From assembly GCA_032209605.1 (NCBI GenBank), contig JASFXZ010000038.1, forward strand, positions 4,402,001-4,466,000: a DNA stretch of 64,000 nucleotides, in the 5' to 3' direction. The translations under genes were made by a program, and so were the position numbers. This document shows, piece by piece, positions 60,601 through 64,000 of this stretch (positions are counted from its first letter, which is position 1; every line of letters begins with the position of its first letter). Source of the stretch: Mactromeris polynyma (taxonomy: Eukaryota > Mollusca > Bivalvia > Venerida > Mactridae). Below the pieces are notes generated by a model that had not been told where the DNA came from, did no database searches, and saw nothing but the letters and a program-made list of their open reading frames with translations.

Positions 60601-61059
60601 CGTAAGTTGTTGGTCCTCCGCTGATTCATGTGCAAGTTGTTAGCTGCTTGGTGGAAGAACATGATAGTACAGGGTTGTAAAAAGTTATGCTAGTTAGGTC
60701 AGCTGACTGCCGTACATAACACTAAAATGCTGTTAAAAATGGCTATTACTTCAACATGATTATAAATTGGTATGAAATCATGTGCAAATATATTGGTCAG
60801 TAGGTTGATATCATTAATTCCAAGGTAGAATTTTCTGAATTTTAAAAAAAAAATTTTTGATTCTGAGATTCCAAAATTTTTATTATGCATTTCAGGAGGC
60901 CCTGCAGATGGAGTTCTTCAAATTCGAGATGAGGTGTTAGTCGTGAATGATGAGAATTTGACAGACATGCGTCAGTCAGAAGTAAGGAACCATCTGAAAT
61001 TCATATCTAGCGGAGATATTGTAATGAAAGTGCGACGATTCTCATCCCAAGATGAGTAA
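12666..61059 (+). CDS. Four-PDZ scaffold protein, pro-IL16/PDZD2-like, 9 coding exons
   Basis: The coding sequence joins 12666-12677, 19394-20512, 46852-50639, 53340-53494, 54180-54578, 54928-56847, 57648-57677, 60276-60428 and 60896-61059, giving 7,740 bases and 2,579 residues plus a TAA stop. All introns are GT-AG and the phases match (0,0,2,1,1,1,1,1). Four PDZ domains are visible: PDZ1 about 198-290, PDZ2 348-435, PDZ3 1597-1681 and PDZ4 2487-2573. Their carboxylate-binding loops read MGMILG, LGLSIV, LGIGIK and GLGFII. The linkers are acidic, rich in Ser and Pro, with SP and polyproline motifs. PDZ domains bind C-terminal peptides of membrane and signalling proteins, so a scaffold role is expected; the partners are unknown. 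PDZ4 recalls the last PDZ of pro-interleukin-16 and PDZD2 (GLGF, then a GGKGS loop, then R-V-F-KG). Drosophila big bang is a looser alternative. Domain calls are strong; the family assignment is from memory. Exon structure was inferred by reading splice sites and has no transcript support. Confidence 0.85.
16084..16176. repeat. Octamer-containing dispersed repeat, copy 1
   Basis: About 90 bases from GCAGTCGTACTAA to CCACCAAGGCAATTT recur at 42211-42296 with a few changes and a short deletion. Both keep GCTATTTGCATATCA, an exact ATTTGCAT octamer as bound by POU factors. Confidence 0.7.
16562..16741. repeat. Minisatellite, 30-bp unit, 6 copies
   Basis: TTGGTTAAGATTTCCCTCAA followed by ATTGTCATTC, six almost perfect copies. 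The in-frame period creates open frames on both strands that are not genes. Confidence 0.95.
17422..17644. mobile_element. TIR element with poly-T core, copy 1
   Basis: The left end AGGC-A-run-ATATCTGTGTTTAGGGTAAC is complementary to the right end GTTACCCTAAACACAGATAT-T-run-AGGCC. The core has a long T tract then CTCCAGGGT and CTAGGGTCGGG. A nearly identical copy is at 46339-46561. Confidence 0.8.
19273..19322. other. 20-bp stem-loop 71 bases before exon 2
   Basis: CAAGACAATCGTAACTCCTA and TAGGAGTTATGATAGTCTTG are complementary except for two positions (one a possible G-U pair in RNA), with a 10-base AT loop. It lies in the host pre-mRNA near the exon 2 acceptor. Confidence 0.7.
19394..20512 (+). 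CDS. Exon 2: acidic N-terminus, PDZ1 and first half of PDZ2
   Basis: The acceptor is TTTACCAG ending at 19393 and the donor is GTAAGA at 20513; 1,119 bases, phase 0 at both ends, residues 5-377. Residues 5-196 are acidic and Ser/Gly-rich with several phospho-acceptor-like clusters. PDZ1 runs from 198 to about 290; its binding loop reads MGMILG instead of GLGF, so its peptide specificity may be unusual. A basic, Thr/Pro-rich spacer follows. PDZ2 starts near 348 with YKLTVVKE and is cut by the intron after EYYQ; the other half is in exon 3. The open frame extends upstream of the acceptor, but that part is intron by splice signals. Confidence 0.88.
20791..21133. mobile_element. MITE family 1 with an internal minisatellite
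   Basis: Left end CACTAAAACCTCACTTTAAG and right end CTTATTATTGAGGTTTTACTG are inverted copies, with TA on both sides. The interior contains at least eight copies of a GGGGTTGAAAAGTCTTG word (20908-21080), absent from the 86-bp copies at 29325 and 30228. Confidence 0.8.
21468..22108. mobile_element. 641-bp non-autonomous element, family 2
   Basis: It starts CAGTGGACTCTCGTTGGCTT and ends AGCCAACCAGAGTCCACAG: inverted terminal repeats flanked by TA on both sides. CAG ends with TA duplication are typical of the Tc1/mariner-pogo superfamily. No transposase frame was seen. Confidence 0.75.
22145..22196. other. Perfect 14-bp inverted repeat with 24-base loop
   Basis: GTCTTGGGTGCATT (22145-22158) and AATGCACCCAAGAC (22183-22196) are exact complements. 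It lies about 35 bases beyond the family 2 element. Confidence 0.75.
22999..23228 (+). mobile_element. tRNA-derived SINE, family B
   Basis: A-box-like TGGCCACATGGTTATGG and B-box-like GTGGGTTTGAATC are followed by a body with GCTATCCAGTTGACTTA and a CATGACATGACC end that parallels 26325-26500. Confidence 0.6.
23698..23970 (-). pseudogene. Transposon-type ORF fragment, coiled-coil N-terminal region
   Basis: A minus-strand 90-codon frame begins MWKPSMEENALISQLETIIN, continues with a heptad-like charged helix (FEAFEERIQKTQKDISKSQI) and then FKKKGHKRQFKVNSQVIDKL. The K-K-G-H/N-x-x-Q-F/Y-x-x-N pattern after a coiled coil recalls N-terminal ORFs carried by tyrosine-recombinase-type retroelements and related repeats of marine invertebrates; that link is from memory and tentative. 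It is short, isolated in an intron, antisense to the host gene and better in codon quality than its surroundings. Its upstream flank (24120-24180) has an ATTTCACGC / GCGTGAAAT inverted repeat. Likely a truncated insertion. Confidence 0.4.
25393..26239. repeat. Minisatellite, 44-bp unit, about 19 copies
   Basis: The unit is TGACTACTGTTTTACCCTGT then GGGTGTGATTATGATATAAAATGC. Early copies vary (TTCAGTTTTACC, GATATACAATTT) and a block of about three units is duplicated at 25393-25560 and 25525-25690; later copies are nearly uniform. Confidence 0.93.
26325..26500 (+). mobile_element. tRNA-derived SINE, family B, 5' truncated
   Basis: B-box-like CAGGTTCGAATCC at 26368, then CGCCATCCAGCTGGCTTACA and CCTACATGACCCTGAC, in the order of 22999-23228. 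Confidence 0.6.
26763..26784. repeat. CA dinucleotide microsatellite
   Basis: Eleven or so uninterrupted CA units. Confidence 0.95.
27829..28089. repeat. Three copies of an 87-bp unit
   Basis: Each copy carries CAAATTTGATGATGTT, CAATCACATGATCTGCA and CAAGTACAATGTAAGAGGTA. Copies differ by several bases. The minus strand is open through them, but only because 87 is a multiple of three. Confidence 0.9.
28125..28200 (+). mobile_element. SINE 3'-end remnant
   Basis: GGTAACCCAGAAATG and AACTGAAAAACTGTTGAAAA recur in the SINEs at 35185 and 36836. Confidence 0.35.
29325..29410. mobile_element. MITE family 1, 86-bp compact copy
   Basis: CAGGAAAACCTCACTTAAAG at the left and TTATTATTGAGGTTTTACTG at the right, almost entirely palindromic, with TA after the right end. 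Confidence 0.75.
30228..30313. mobile_element. MITE family 1, 86-bp compact copy with TA on both sides
   Basis: CAGTACAACCTTACTTAAAG to TAATTATTGAGGTTTTACTG with flanking TA. Same length and layout as 29325-29410. It lies 87 bases before the 47-bp array. Confidence 0.8.
30401..33812. repeat. Large satellite array, 47-bp unit, about 72 copies
   Basis: The unit is CTGTTCTGGTTATACTGCCT followed by GATGTCATATGTCTGGTAAAAACTCAT. Variation concentrates in a small window (GTCCAG, GTCGGG, GTCCGG, GTCTGG) and at GATG/GGTG. Copies with CCAG and CGGG alternate at about 30640-30960. Longer blocks recur: 374 bases apart around 32095 and 32469, and 232 bases apart around 33081 and 33313. The 47-base period gives no long frame. 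Confidence 0.95.
34530..34706. mobile_element. 177-bp MITE, family 3, TA-flanked
   Basis: The ends CAGACAGGCCACGTTCATTC and AAATAAACGAGGTCCGACAG are imperfect inverted repeats, TA on both sides. The right half matches 11055-11126. Confidence 0.6.
35185..35475 (+). mobile_element. SINE body with duplicated 3' part
   Basis: The body resembles 2842-3250 (AGTCACTTGTCC, CAGTTGCTTGTGAG, GGAAGAATAGGTTAT). The 3' part, TTCGTACTTCAAATGACAA to ATGCAAA-TTCATTT, occurs twice in tandem, each with CTGTTGAAAA-TGGCATAAAAC. Confidence 0.5.
35655..35960 (-). mobile_element. Minus-strand tRNA-like SINE
   Basis: The reverse complement of 35885-35960 gives GGGGCTGAGCTAGGGAGCTT and, about 40 bases on, GTCATGGGTTTGACACC, an A/B-box-like pair. 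The body to 35655 is unassigned. Confidence 0.4.
36836..36999 (+). mobile_element. tRNA-derived SINE head with poly-G interruption
   Basis: AGTGGTCAAGGGGTAAATTA and GAAAGTTGTGAGTTTGTATC resemble A and B boxes. A 13-G run follows, then GGTTAGTAACCCAGGAACC. Confidence 0.45.
39133..39342 (-). mobile_element. Minus-strand tRNA-derived SINE, best copy of its family
   Basis: The reverse complement begins GGAGGTGCAGTGGTTGAGGG (A box) and has GGTCATGAGTTCGAGC (B box) at tRNA spacing. The tail on the plus strand is GTTCAAACTTATTTATTTTA, shared with 7235-7402. Confidence 0.7.
39351..39390. repeat. Four copies of a 10-bp unit
   Basis: TGTTGTTTGC repeated directly beside the SINE at 39133-39342. Confidence 0.9.
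39626..39690. repeat. ATTG tetranucleotide microsatellite
   Basis: About 15 units of GATT/ATTG, with one interruption near 39640. Confidence 0.95.
40946..41047 (+). CDS. Possible alternative or nested exon, 33 codons
   Basis: A GC-richer island in the large intron. CCGCTTACAG ends at 40945, preceded by a TACTGAC branch-point-like word about 30 bases upstream and a T-run. From there 33 codons read in frame (KYRELGGLSSHVGPFTDPAF and on) to TGA at 41045. Joined in phase 0 to exon 2 it would end the protein inside PDZ2; alternatively a GTGAAA donor at 41027 would give an 81-base phase 0 exon. The open frame also extends upstream (DLAAVSDRLQ). No family was recognised, and it may be a repeat fragment. 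Confidence 0.25.
   Translation: MQKYRELGGLSSHVGPFTDPAFYRGTYVKSKGV
42211..42296. repeat. Octamer-containing dispersed repeat, copy 2
   Basis: Partner of 16084-16176, same orientation, in intron 2. GTTGTGTAAACCAATCAA and TTATGTTAACCACCAAGGC are shared. Confidence 0.7.
43228..43548 (+). CDS. Possible terminal exon of a nested membrane protein, or a decayed copy
   Basis: The frame is open through 43114-43548. A CGTGTTCAG acceptor ends at 43227 (an alternative, TTCTACAG, ends at 43245) and TAG ends the frame at 43548. AATAAA lies at 43691, about 140 bases past the stop, as in a last exon. The 106 residues hold two hydrophobic helices (QILQFMSIVYCC to VFSYI; GWISRLGWLYASVTLAAVMSS) separated by an about 30-residue aromatic/acidic loop, and a basic tail (KNRFKYR). 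This could be helices 3 and 4 of a claudin- or clarin-like four-helix protein, but no family motif is decisive. A run of 12 G within the frame encodes Gly and would be prone to slippage. A weak relative of its upstream flank occurs near 44980-45060. Real gene, pseudogene or chance all remain possible. Confidence 0.35.
   Translation: MYQILQFMSIVYCCFLVWTWTLLVFSYIGGGGVINYYVGIGNIYFDNNKYEDYFDKFCLGWISRLGWLYASVTLAAVMSSTFEGVASCLQKNRFKYRLIIISRKTG
46339..46561. mobile_element. TIR element with poly-T core, copy 2
   Basis: Same ends and core as 17422-17644, same orientation, differing mainly in T-tract length and a few substitutions (GGGTTG for GGGTCG). It ends about 290 bases before the exon 3 acceptor. 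Confidence 0.8.
46852..50639 (+). CDS. Exon 3: rest of PDZ2, giant disordered linker, first half of PDZ3
   Basis: The acceptor is TTACATTCAG ending at 46851. The donor GTAAGT begins at 50640, leaving two bases of a Lys codon. The exon is 3,788 bases, residues 378 to part of 1640. It completes PDZ2 (IKRILPSGAA to FEVIR, about residue 435) with the expected GD-RL-I-NG core. It then encodes about 1,150 residues of low-complexity linker: acidic Ser/Thr/Glu segments, an eight-unit 14-residue repeat at 608-720, a polyproline patch near 49035-49120 and a basic Lys/Ser/Pro region. PDZ3 begins near 1597 with the loop LGIGIK. The single-exon linker is open for 3.8 kb in a region where chance frames are under 100 codons. 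The coding start is the splice acceptor, not the upstream ATG at 46726. Confidence 0.92.
47542..47878 (+). repeat. Coding minisatellite: 14-residue repeat in exon 3
   Basis: About eight units of a SPRSPLPxSNIDQV pattern at residues 608-720 (period 42 bases). The last units diverge (SPRSPILKSHIDQI, SPTLAAQKSNIDQT). Each unit presents an SPRSP motif suited to proline-directed kinases and a DQ/DQI acidic end. Confidence 0.93.
51261..51770. mobile_element. Family 2 element, 3' truncated
   Basis: CAGTGGACTCTCCTTGGCTT, GTCAACCAAAGTTGTGTTCA and downstream blocks follow the order of 21468-22108. The right terminal repeat is missing. Confidence 0.7.
52627..52804. mobile_element. MITE family 1, 178-bp full copy, TA-flanked
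   Basis: It begins CAGTAAAACCTCAATAATAA and ends AGTAAAGTTGTACTG, with TA on both sides and inner repeats of GTCTTATTATTGAGGT. It lies 81 bases from the next MITE. Confidence 0.8.
52886..53049. mobile_element. 164-bp MITE, family 4, TA-flanked
   Basis: CAGTGCAACCTCCCTAGA and TCTAGAGAGGTTATACTG are inverted, with TA on both sides. It lies about 290 bases before the exon 4 acceptor. Relatives: the flanks of 1189-1592 and a relic at about 13770-13930. Confidence 0.8.
53340..53494 (+). CDS. Exon 4: second half of PDZ3
   Basis: The acceptor is TCTATTGTAG ending at 53339 and the donor GTGAGT begins at 53495; 155 bases. The first base completes the Lys codon split from exon 3, and the sequence continues KVGDYILSINN, the GD-I--IN core of PDZ3, ending near residue 1681. 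It leaves in phase 1. The join reconstructs an intact PDZ fold (strands, GD turn and the second helix LTDGKVQQILRLL), which is good evidence for the splice pair. Confidence 0.9.
53495..54179 (+). other. Intron 4 (685 bases)
   Basis: Phase 1 intron. A minus-strand tRNA-like remnant lies at about 53750-53810; its reverse complement carries a B-box-like GTTTGAATCC. Nothing else was seen. Confidence 0.75.
54180..54578 (+). CDS. Exon 5: Ser/Pro-rich linker
   Basis: The acceptor is CGCTTGTAG ending at 54179 and the donor GTAAGG begins at 54579; 399 bases, phase 1 at both ends, residues 1692-1824. The translation is dominated by SPR, SPK and PT motifs (for example KTLSPRQTSP and SPKQPSTEPTP) and by basic PKPVKKP segments. 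These suit proline-directed kinase sites and SH3 or WW contacts; function is inferred from composition only. Being symmetric (1-1) and a multiple of three, the exon could be skipped without breaking the frame. Confidence 0.85.
54579..54927 (+). other. Intron 5 (349 bases)
   Basis: Phase 1 GT-AG intron, AT-rich, with no recognisable element. Confidence 0.8.
54928..56847 (+). CDS. Exon 6: acidic disordered linker with polyproline stretch
   Basis: The acceptor is ATACTTTCAG ending at 54927 and the donor GTAAGT begins at 56848; 1,920 bases, phase 1 at both ends, residues 1825-2464. It begins with SPR/TSP motifs and a basic PKPRKTKPEP stretch, then turns strongly acidic with Asp, Glu, Val, Asn and Ser. 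A polyproline region at about 55848-55970 contains PPPLPASPPPVP, a plausible SH3, EVH1 or profilin ligand. The C-terminal part has SPRS and SPKSGRK followed by a short basic region. No folded domain was recognised. The translation starts upstream of the first internal ATG at 55077. Confidence 0.88.
56848..57647 (+). other. Intron 6 (800 bases)
   Basis: Phase 1 intron. About 57160-57275 shares a diverged repeat with 12244-12330: a GTACTC-CC palindromic start, then GGTGAT-ATGC-TAAGTTAC, ending in TGACCCC. It also looks open in one frame, but as a repeat it is unlikely to be an exon. Confidence 0.7.
57648..57677 (+). CDS. Exon 7: 30-base microexon (putative cassette)
   Basis: A TTACCTTTCAG acceptor ends at 57647 and a GTGAAA donor begins at 57678. 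The 30 bases enter and leave in phase 1 and encode about ten residues (TNVAGESDSE) before PDZ4. Skipping it keeps the frame: exon 6 would join exon 8 directly and give MIRMFSTEEP. The acceptor is strong; the donor is weaker than its neighbours. The ESDS motif is acidic and could be phosphorylated or cleaved, but that is inference. Confidence 0.55.
59080..59250 (+). mobile_element. tRNA-derived SINE, family C
   Basis: GGTAGCTCAGGTGGTAAAGT (A box) and TTGGTTGGAGCCCCGC (B box) at tRNA spacing, then an unassigned body. Confidence 0.6.
59960..60268 (-). pseudogene. Degraded minus-strand ORF of unknown origin
   Basis: A 102-codon frame on the minus strand in intron 7 has protein-like composition, with Cys, Trp and mixed polar residues and no simple repeats (for example AKLSDPNQGMLRTCSNEDLL). 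Further minus-strand sequence (59700-59950) also looks protein-like but only in shifting frames, as in a decayed retrocopy or transposase. No family was recognised. Confidence 0.2.
60276..60428 (+). CDS. Exon 8: first half of PDZ4 (IL16-like)
   Basis: The acceptor is CATTTTTCAG ending at 60275 and the donor GTAAAT begins at 60429; 153 bases, phase 1 in and out. After a short acidic lead (STEEPVFEGDG) PDZ4 begins: MNVTITKG, then TGLGFIIQGGKGS, then ITVKRVFKG. The true GLGF loop and the GGKGS insertion make this the most canonical PDZ of the protein and the one most like the C-terminal PDZ of pro-IL16 and PDZD2. The domain is cut by the next intron after FK-G. Confidence 0.92.
60429..60895 (+). 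other. Intron 8 (467 bases), mostly SINE
   Basis: Phase 1 intron within PDZ4. A plus-strand tRNA-derived SINE occupies 60478-60744, more than half the intron. Confidence 0.8.
60478..60744 (+). mobile_element. tRNA-derived SINE in intron 8
   Basis: The head reads TTAGCTCATGCGGCAGAGC (A box) with a tRNA-like spacing to a degraded B box. The body has CTCCGCTGATTCATGTGCAA, GTTGTTAGCTGCTTGG and GAAGAACATG, and the end CTGTTAAAAATGGC. Confidence 0.7.
60896..61059 (+). CDS. Exon 9: end of PDZ4 and stop codon
   Basis: The acceptor is ATGCATTTCAG ending at 60895; 164 bases of coding to TAA at 61057-61059. It reads GGPADGVLQIRDEVLVVNDE, then a second helix and the final strand DIVMKVRRFSSQDE. The protein thus ends six or so residues after PDZ4, as in pro-IL16-type proteins where the last PDZ is C-terminal. 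The last residues do not form an evident PDZ ligand. Confidence 0.92.
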
Positions 61060-61408
61060 CGGACTTTTAGACAGAAAATTGCTGGACTCATCATTGGAAG
61101 CAGAATATGCATTAGTTTGGCGAACTATTCCCCAGTCCATTCTGATACTAACAGGCTTATAAAAATGAGTATGTTAGTTTGTCCAACACGTATCAATAAC
61201 TGCATAAACTAGACAATATGAAAGAAGTATATATTCCAGATAAGGGAATCCATGAAGATGTGTTACAGAATAGCAATCTTGGCTTCAGGATGGCCGATAT
61301 TGATTCAGGTGCAGTTTTCAGAAATTGTGCTGTTTTAACATTTTAGTGTTGGCTTGTCAACTATACAATTGGTTTATACAGATTATGTTTCGAATGATAT
61401 TGTTAGTG

Positions 61409-61589
61409 AAGTGAAACCTCAATAAATACGACTACCATTGGTTCTGAAGGAAGTCAGTCTTAGAGATGTTGTAGTTTGATTATCAAGTATGGACGAAAAA
61501 TTTAAAAACTAAGAAAAAGAGAATAATTTATGGTCACATCAATGAGATGGTCGTAATTTTGAGGTGGTCTTCAAGTGAGGTGTTATTGT
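61409..61589. mobile_element. MITE family 1, divergent copy in the 3' UTR region
   Basis: GTGAAACCTCAATAAATACG at the left and GAGGTGGTCTTCAAGTGAGG near the right, same length class as 52627-52804 but more diverged. It supplies an AATAAA at 61421. Confidence 0.6.
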
Positions 61590-62431
61590 GCAACCTATTA
61601 TTCAAGTTTTTCAAAATGATGACATTCCTACATGATATTGTAAAATATTGTAATATGAACTTGTTGAGAAAACTGCAGTGTTGTAGGAGCAGAAATGACA
61701 CGAATATTATCAAATGTTTATAAATAGTGTCGTAGAGATGATGATGAAATGGCTTCAACATTTATATTTGTTGTTTGTTTGTTTACAGAAAAATGTGTAC
61801 ATAAGAATTTTATATAAAATTGTTTTTTTGTATAATATTTTTTCTTACAAAAATGTTAGCTTATTACTTTTGTTATTTGTTTAGTGCAGATAATATTATG
61901 TTTTTTCATGACATGTACTTTTATTGTCGGTATAAAGATTGCGGGGTGAACTTTTTTGGTTGCCGTTATAACTGTGTTTTGTGATGTAAACTTCTTTTAC
62001 TTGACGTTGACTTGTCAGAAAACTGGTTCAAACTGAATATTCAAGTTTCATTCCTCTCTGTGTTAATTGTCTATCAACATTGTATACTGTCTCACAACTG
62101 CAATATATATTCATTTAATGCCTCTGTGATTATGCAAATGTAACATTCCTTGCATTTTAATTTTGTATATTCCGTGTATGTGTACATTCGCTTGAATTTA
62201 ACCGATATGTACTTATAATGGAACACATATCTAACAGCATATATTACACAAACATGTTTTGTTCATGGCCTGGAAAACGAAATGTTGTGAATGATGTTAT
62301 AAGAACCCTTGAATTCACTATTCACAGGATATAAATACATACTAGAACAATCATTCATTTTGTTTAAAAATGGAATTTCATAGTGAAAGGGGGATAACCT
62401 GAATTCATTTCATCAACATTTCATTTATATG

Positions 62432-62682
62432 TTAAAGGTATATAGTCTTATTATTTTGGACAAAAATCCTTAGTCATGAATTTGAGAAGATTGGTGGTAA
62501 TTGCCTTCATACAGATGTACTCTACCACACTGCATTGGCACCATTCTTACAGTTCCAGGAATCATTGAAGAAAAGTTAGAATGCAATGTTTAGAGTATGT
62601 CTGTATTAAGGCATTAACATGTCATTTTGTCAAAATTGTTACTTACCATATTTTGATAGGAAATAAGACTATACACCTTTAA
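62432..62682. mobile_element. MITE with TTAA duplication (piggyBac-like)
   Basis: TTAA, then AGGTATATAGTCTTATT at the left, and AATAAGACTATACACCT, then TTAA at the right. The arms are inverted with about one mismatch. TTAA target duplication is the hallmark of piggyBac-type elements. No transposase. Confidence 0.75.
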
Positions 62683-63037
62683 AGCATATACATGTGTTTG
62701 TGTTTTCGATTTCGTTTTATAAACATATAATGTTGATGAAACAGAAATCTGTGTATAACCAAGATAAAAAGTATACCCTTATAAAGATGTAGACCATGCA
62801 GCGTGAAGTGCCTTGGCAACTATAGAATATGAGAACAAAAAATGAGAATTATATTTTAGTTTATACATTGTTAAAATTGGAGCGTATGTTTACGTTTTGG
62901 TGCCAATTATTCAACTTTCATTGGTGATCATTTAATCTAGTGGAGAGTTTTCATGCAAACGCACGAATTTCATTTCTATTTATTTCTACCTATTATAAAA
63001 TTGAGAAGATTACCGTATTATTATCCACTTGTTTCAA

Positions 63038-63719
63038 ATTAACTGTTATGCCGTAGACAATTGTTCACTGTGTAAATTAACTGTTATGCTGTAGACAATT
63101 GTTCACTGTGTAAATTAACTGTTATGCCGTAGACAATTGTTCACTGTGTAAATTAACTGTTATGCCGTAGACAATTGTTCACTGTGTAAATTAACTGTTA
63201 TGCCGTAGACAATTGTTCACTGTGTAAATTAACTGTTATGCTGTAGACAATTGTTCACCGTGTAAATTAACTGTTATGCCGTAGACAATTGTTCACTGTG
63301 TAAATTAACTGTTATGCTGTAGACAATTGTTCACTGTGTAAATTAACTGTTATGCTGTAGACAAGTGTTCACTGTGTAAATTAACTGTTATGCTGTAGAC
63401 AATTGTTCACTGTGTAAATTAACTGTTATGCTGTAGACAAGTGTTCACTGTGTAAATTAACTGTTATGCTGTAGACAATTGTTCACTGTGTAAATTAACT
63501 GTTATGCTGTAGACAAGTGTTCACTGTGTAAATTAACTGTTATGCTGTAGACAAGTGTTCACTGTGTAAATTAACTGTTATGCTGTAGACAAGTTTTCAC
63601 TGTGTAAATTAACTGTTATGCTGTAGACAATTGTTCACTGTGTAAATTAACTGTTATGCTGTAGACAATTGTTCACTGTGTAAATTAACTGGTATGCCGT
63701 AGACAATTGTTCACTGTGT
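63038..63719. repeat. Minisatellite, 38-bp unit, about 18 copies
   Basis: TTAACTGTTATGCTGTAGAC then AATTGTTCACTGTGTAAA. Variants GCCG/GCTG and AATTG/AAGTG are interspersed. It is possibly transcribed in the 3' UTR. Confidence 0.95.
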
Positions 63720-63984
63720 AATAACAAGTTCAAAAATTGTATGATATTATTTGTGTGGTTGCAATTTATAATTATTAATTGGATAAATTAATCTTTATTA
63801 GACATTTTGAAATAATGTCTTTTTTGTATATTATTCAGTATTTTCATGTTTGTTCAAATATATTATACTGTATGTAAAATTATATATTGTATGTAATATT
63901 ATATTATTATATATATTTGTATTGAAGTATAATTCTAGAAATCTATGTGTATATTTAATTTCTGATTATGTTTTGTCCTTTGCA

Positions 63985-63990
63985 AATAAA
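63985..63990 (+). terminator. Candidate polyadenylation signal AATAAA
   Basis: This is an exact AATAAA in a T-rich context. The expected cleavage site would fall just beyond or at the end of the window, so the downstream GU-rich element cannot be judged. Confidence 0.35.
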
Positions 63991-64000
63991 ATGTGTTTAA

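Larger units (their letters stand above)
61060..64000 (+). other. 3' UTR and flank of the multi-PDZ gene
   Basis: AT-rich, no coding signal. It contains a divergent CAGTAAAACC-type MITE (61409-61589), a TTAA-flanked MITE (62432-62682) and a 38-bp minisatellite (63038-63719). AATAAA hexamers occur at 61421, inside the first MITE, and at 63985, ten bases before the window end. The true cleavage site cannot be decided from sequence; a long 3' UTR of about 2.9 kb is possible. Confidence 0.5.

Overview
This is an AT-rich window of an animal nuclear genome. It has long GT-AG introns, many short transposon relics, tRNA-derived SINEs and many minisatellites. The repeat style and abundant TACATGTA-type words suggest a lophotrochozoan, most likely a bivalve mollusc; this is an inference from style, because no marker gene fixes the species.

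One large plus-strand gene dominates. I could join nine coding exons into an uninterrupted 7,740-base reading frame: 12666-12677, 19394-20512, 46852-50639, 53340-53494, 54180-54578, 54928-56847, 57648-57677, 60276-60428 and 60896-61059. It encodes 2,579 residues. Every junction has GT and AG ends and every phase matches. The product has four PDZ domains (about 198-290, 348-435, 1597-1681 and 2487-2573) separated by very long acidic, Ser/Pro-rich, apparently disordered linkers. The last PDZ resembles the C-terminal PDZ of the pro-interleukin-16 / PDZD2 family. The gene is therefore probably a cytoplasmic or junctional scaffold of that group. The start codon has an in-frame stop upstream in the same exon, and that exon begins with a splice acceptor, so at least one non-coding first exon lies further 5'. 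The 3' UTR may run to an AATAAA at 63985.

Layout. 1-12627: upstream region or first intron, with repeats and SINEs. 12628-12677: start exon. 12678-19393: intron 1. 19394-20512: PDZ1 and the first half of PDZ2. 20513-46851: a 26.3-kb intron holding a 3.4-kb array of a 47-bp unit, a 0.85-kb array of a 44-bp unit, MITEs, SINEs, a transposon ORF fragment and a possible same-strand nested terminal exon for a two-helix membrane segment (43228-43548). 46852-61059: linkers, PDZ3 and PDZ4. 61060-64000: 3' UTR and flank with two MITEs and a 38-bp minisatellite.

No rRNA, intact tRNA, CRISPR or bacterial feature was seen. The most interesting non-genic theme is that several minisatellites seem to have grown out of internal segments of SINEs or MITEs.
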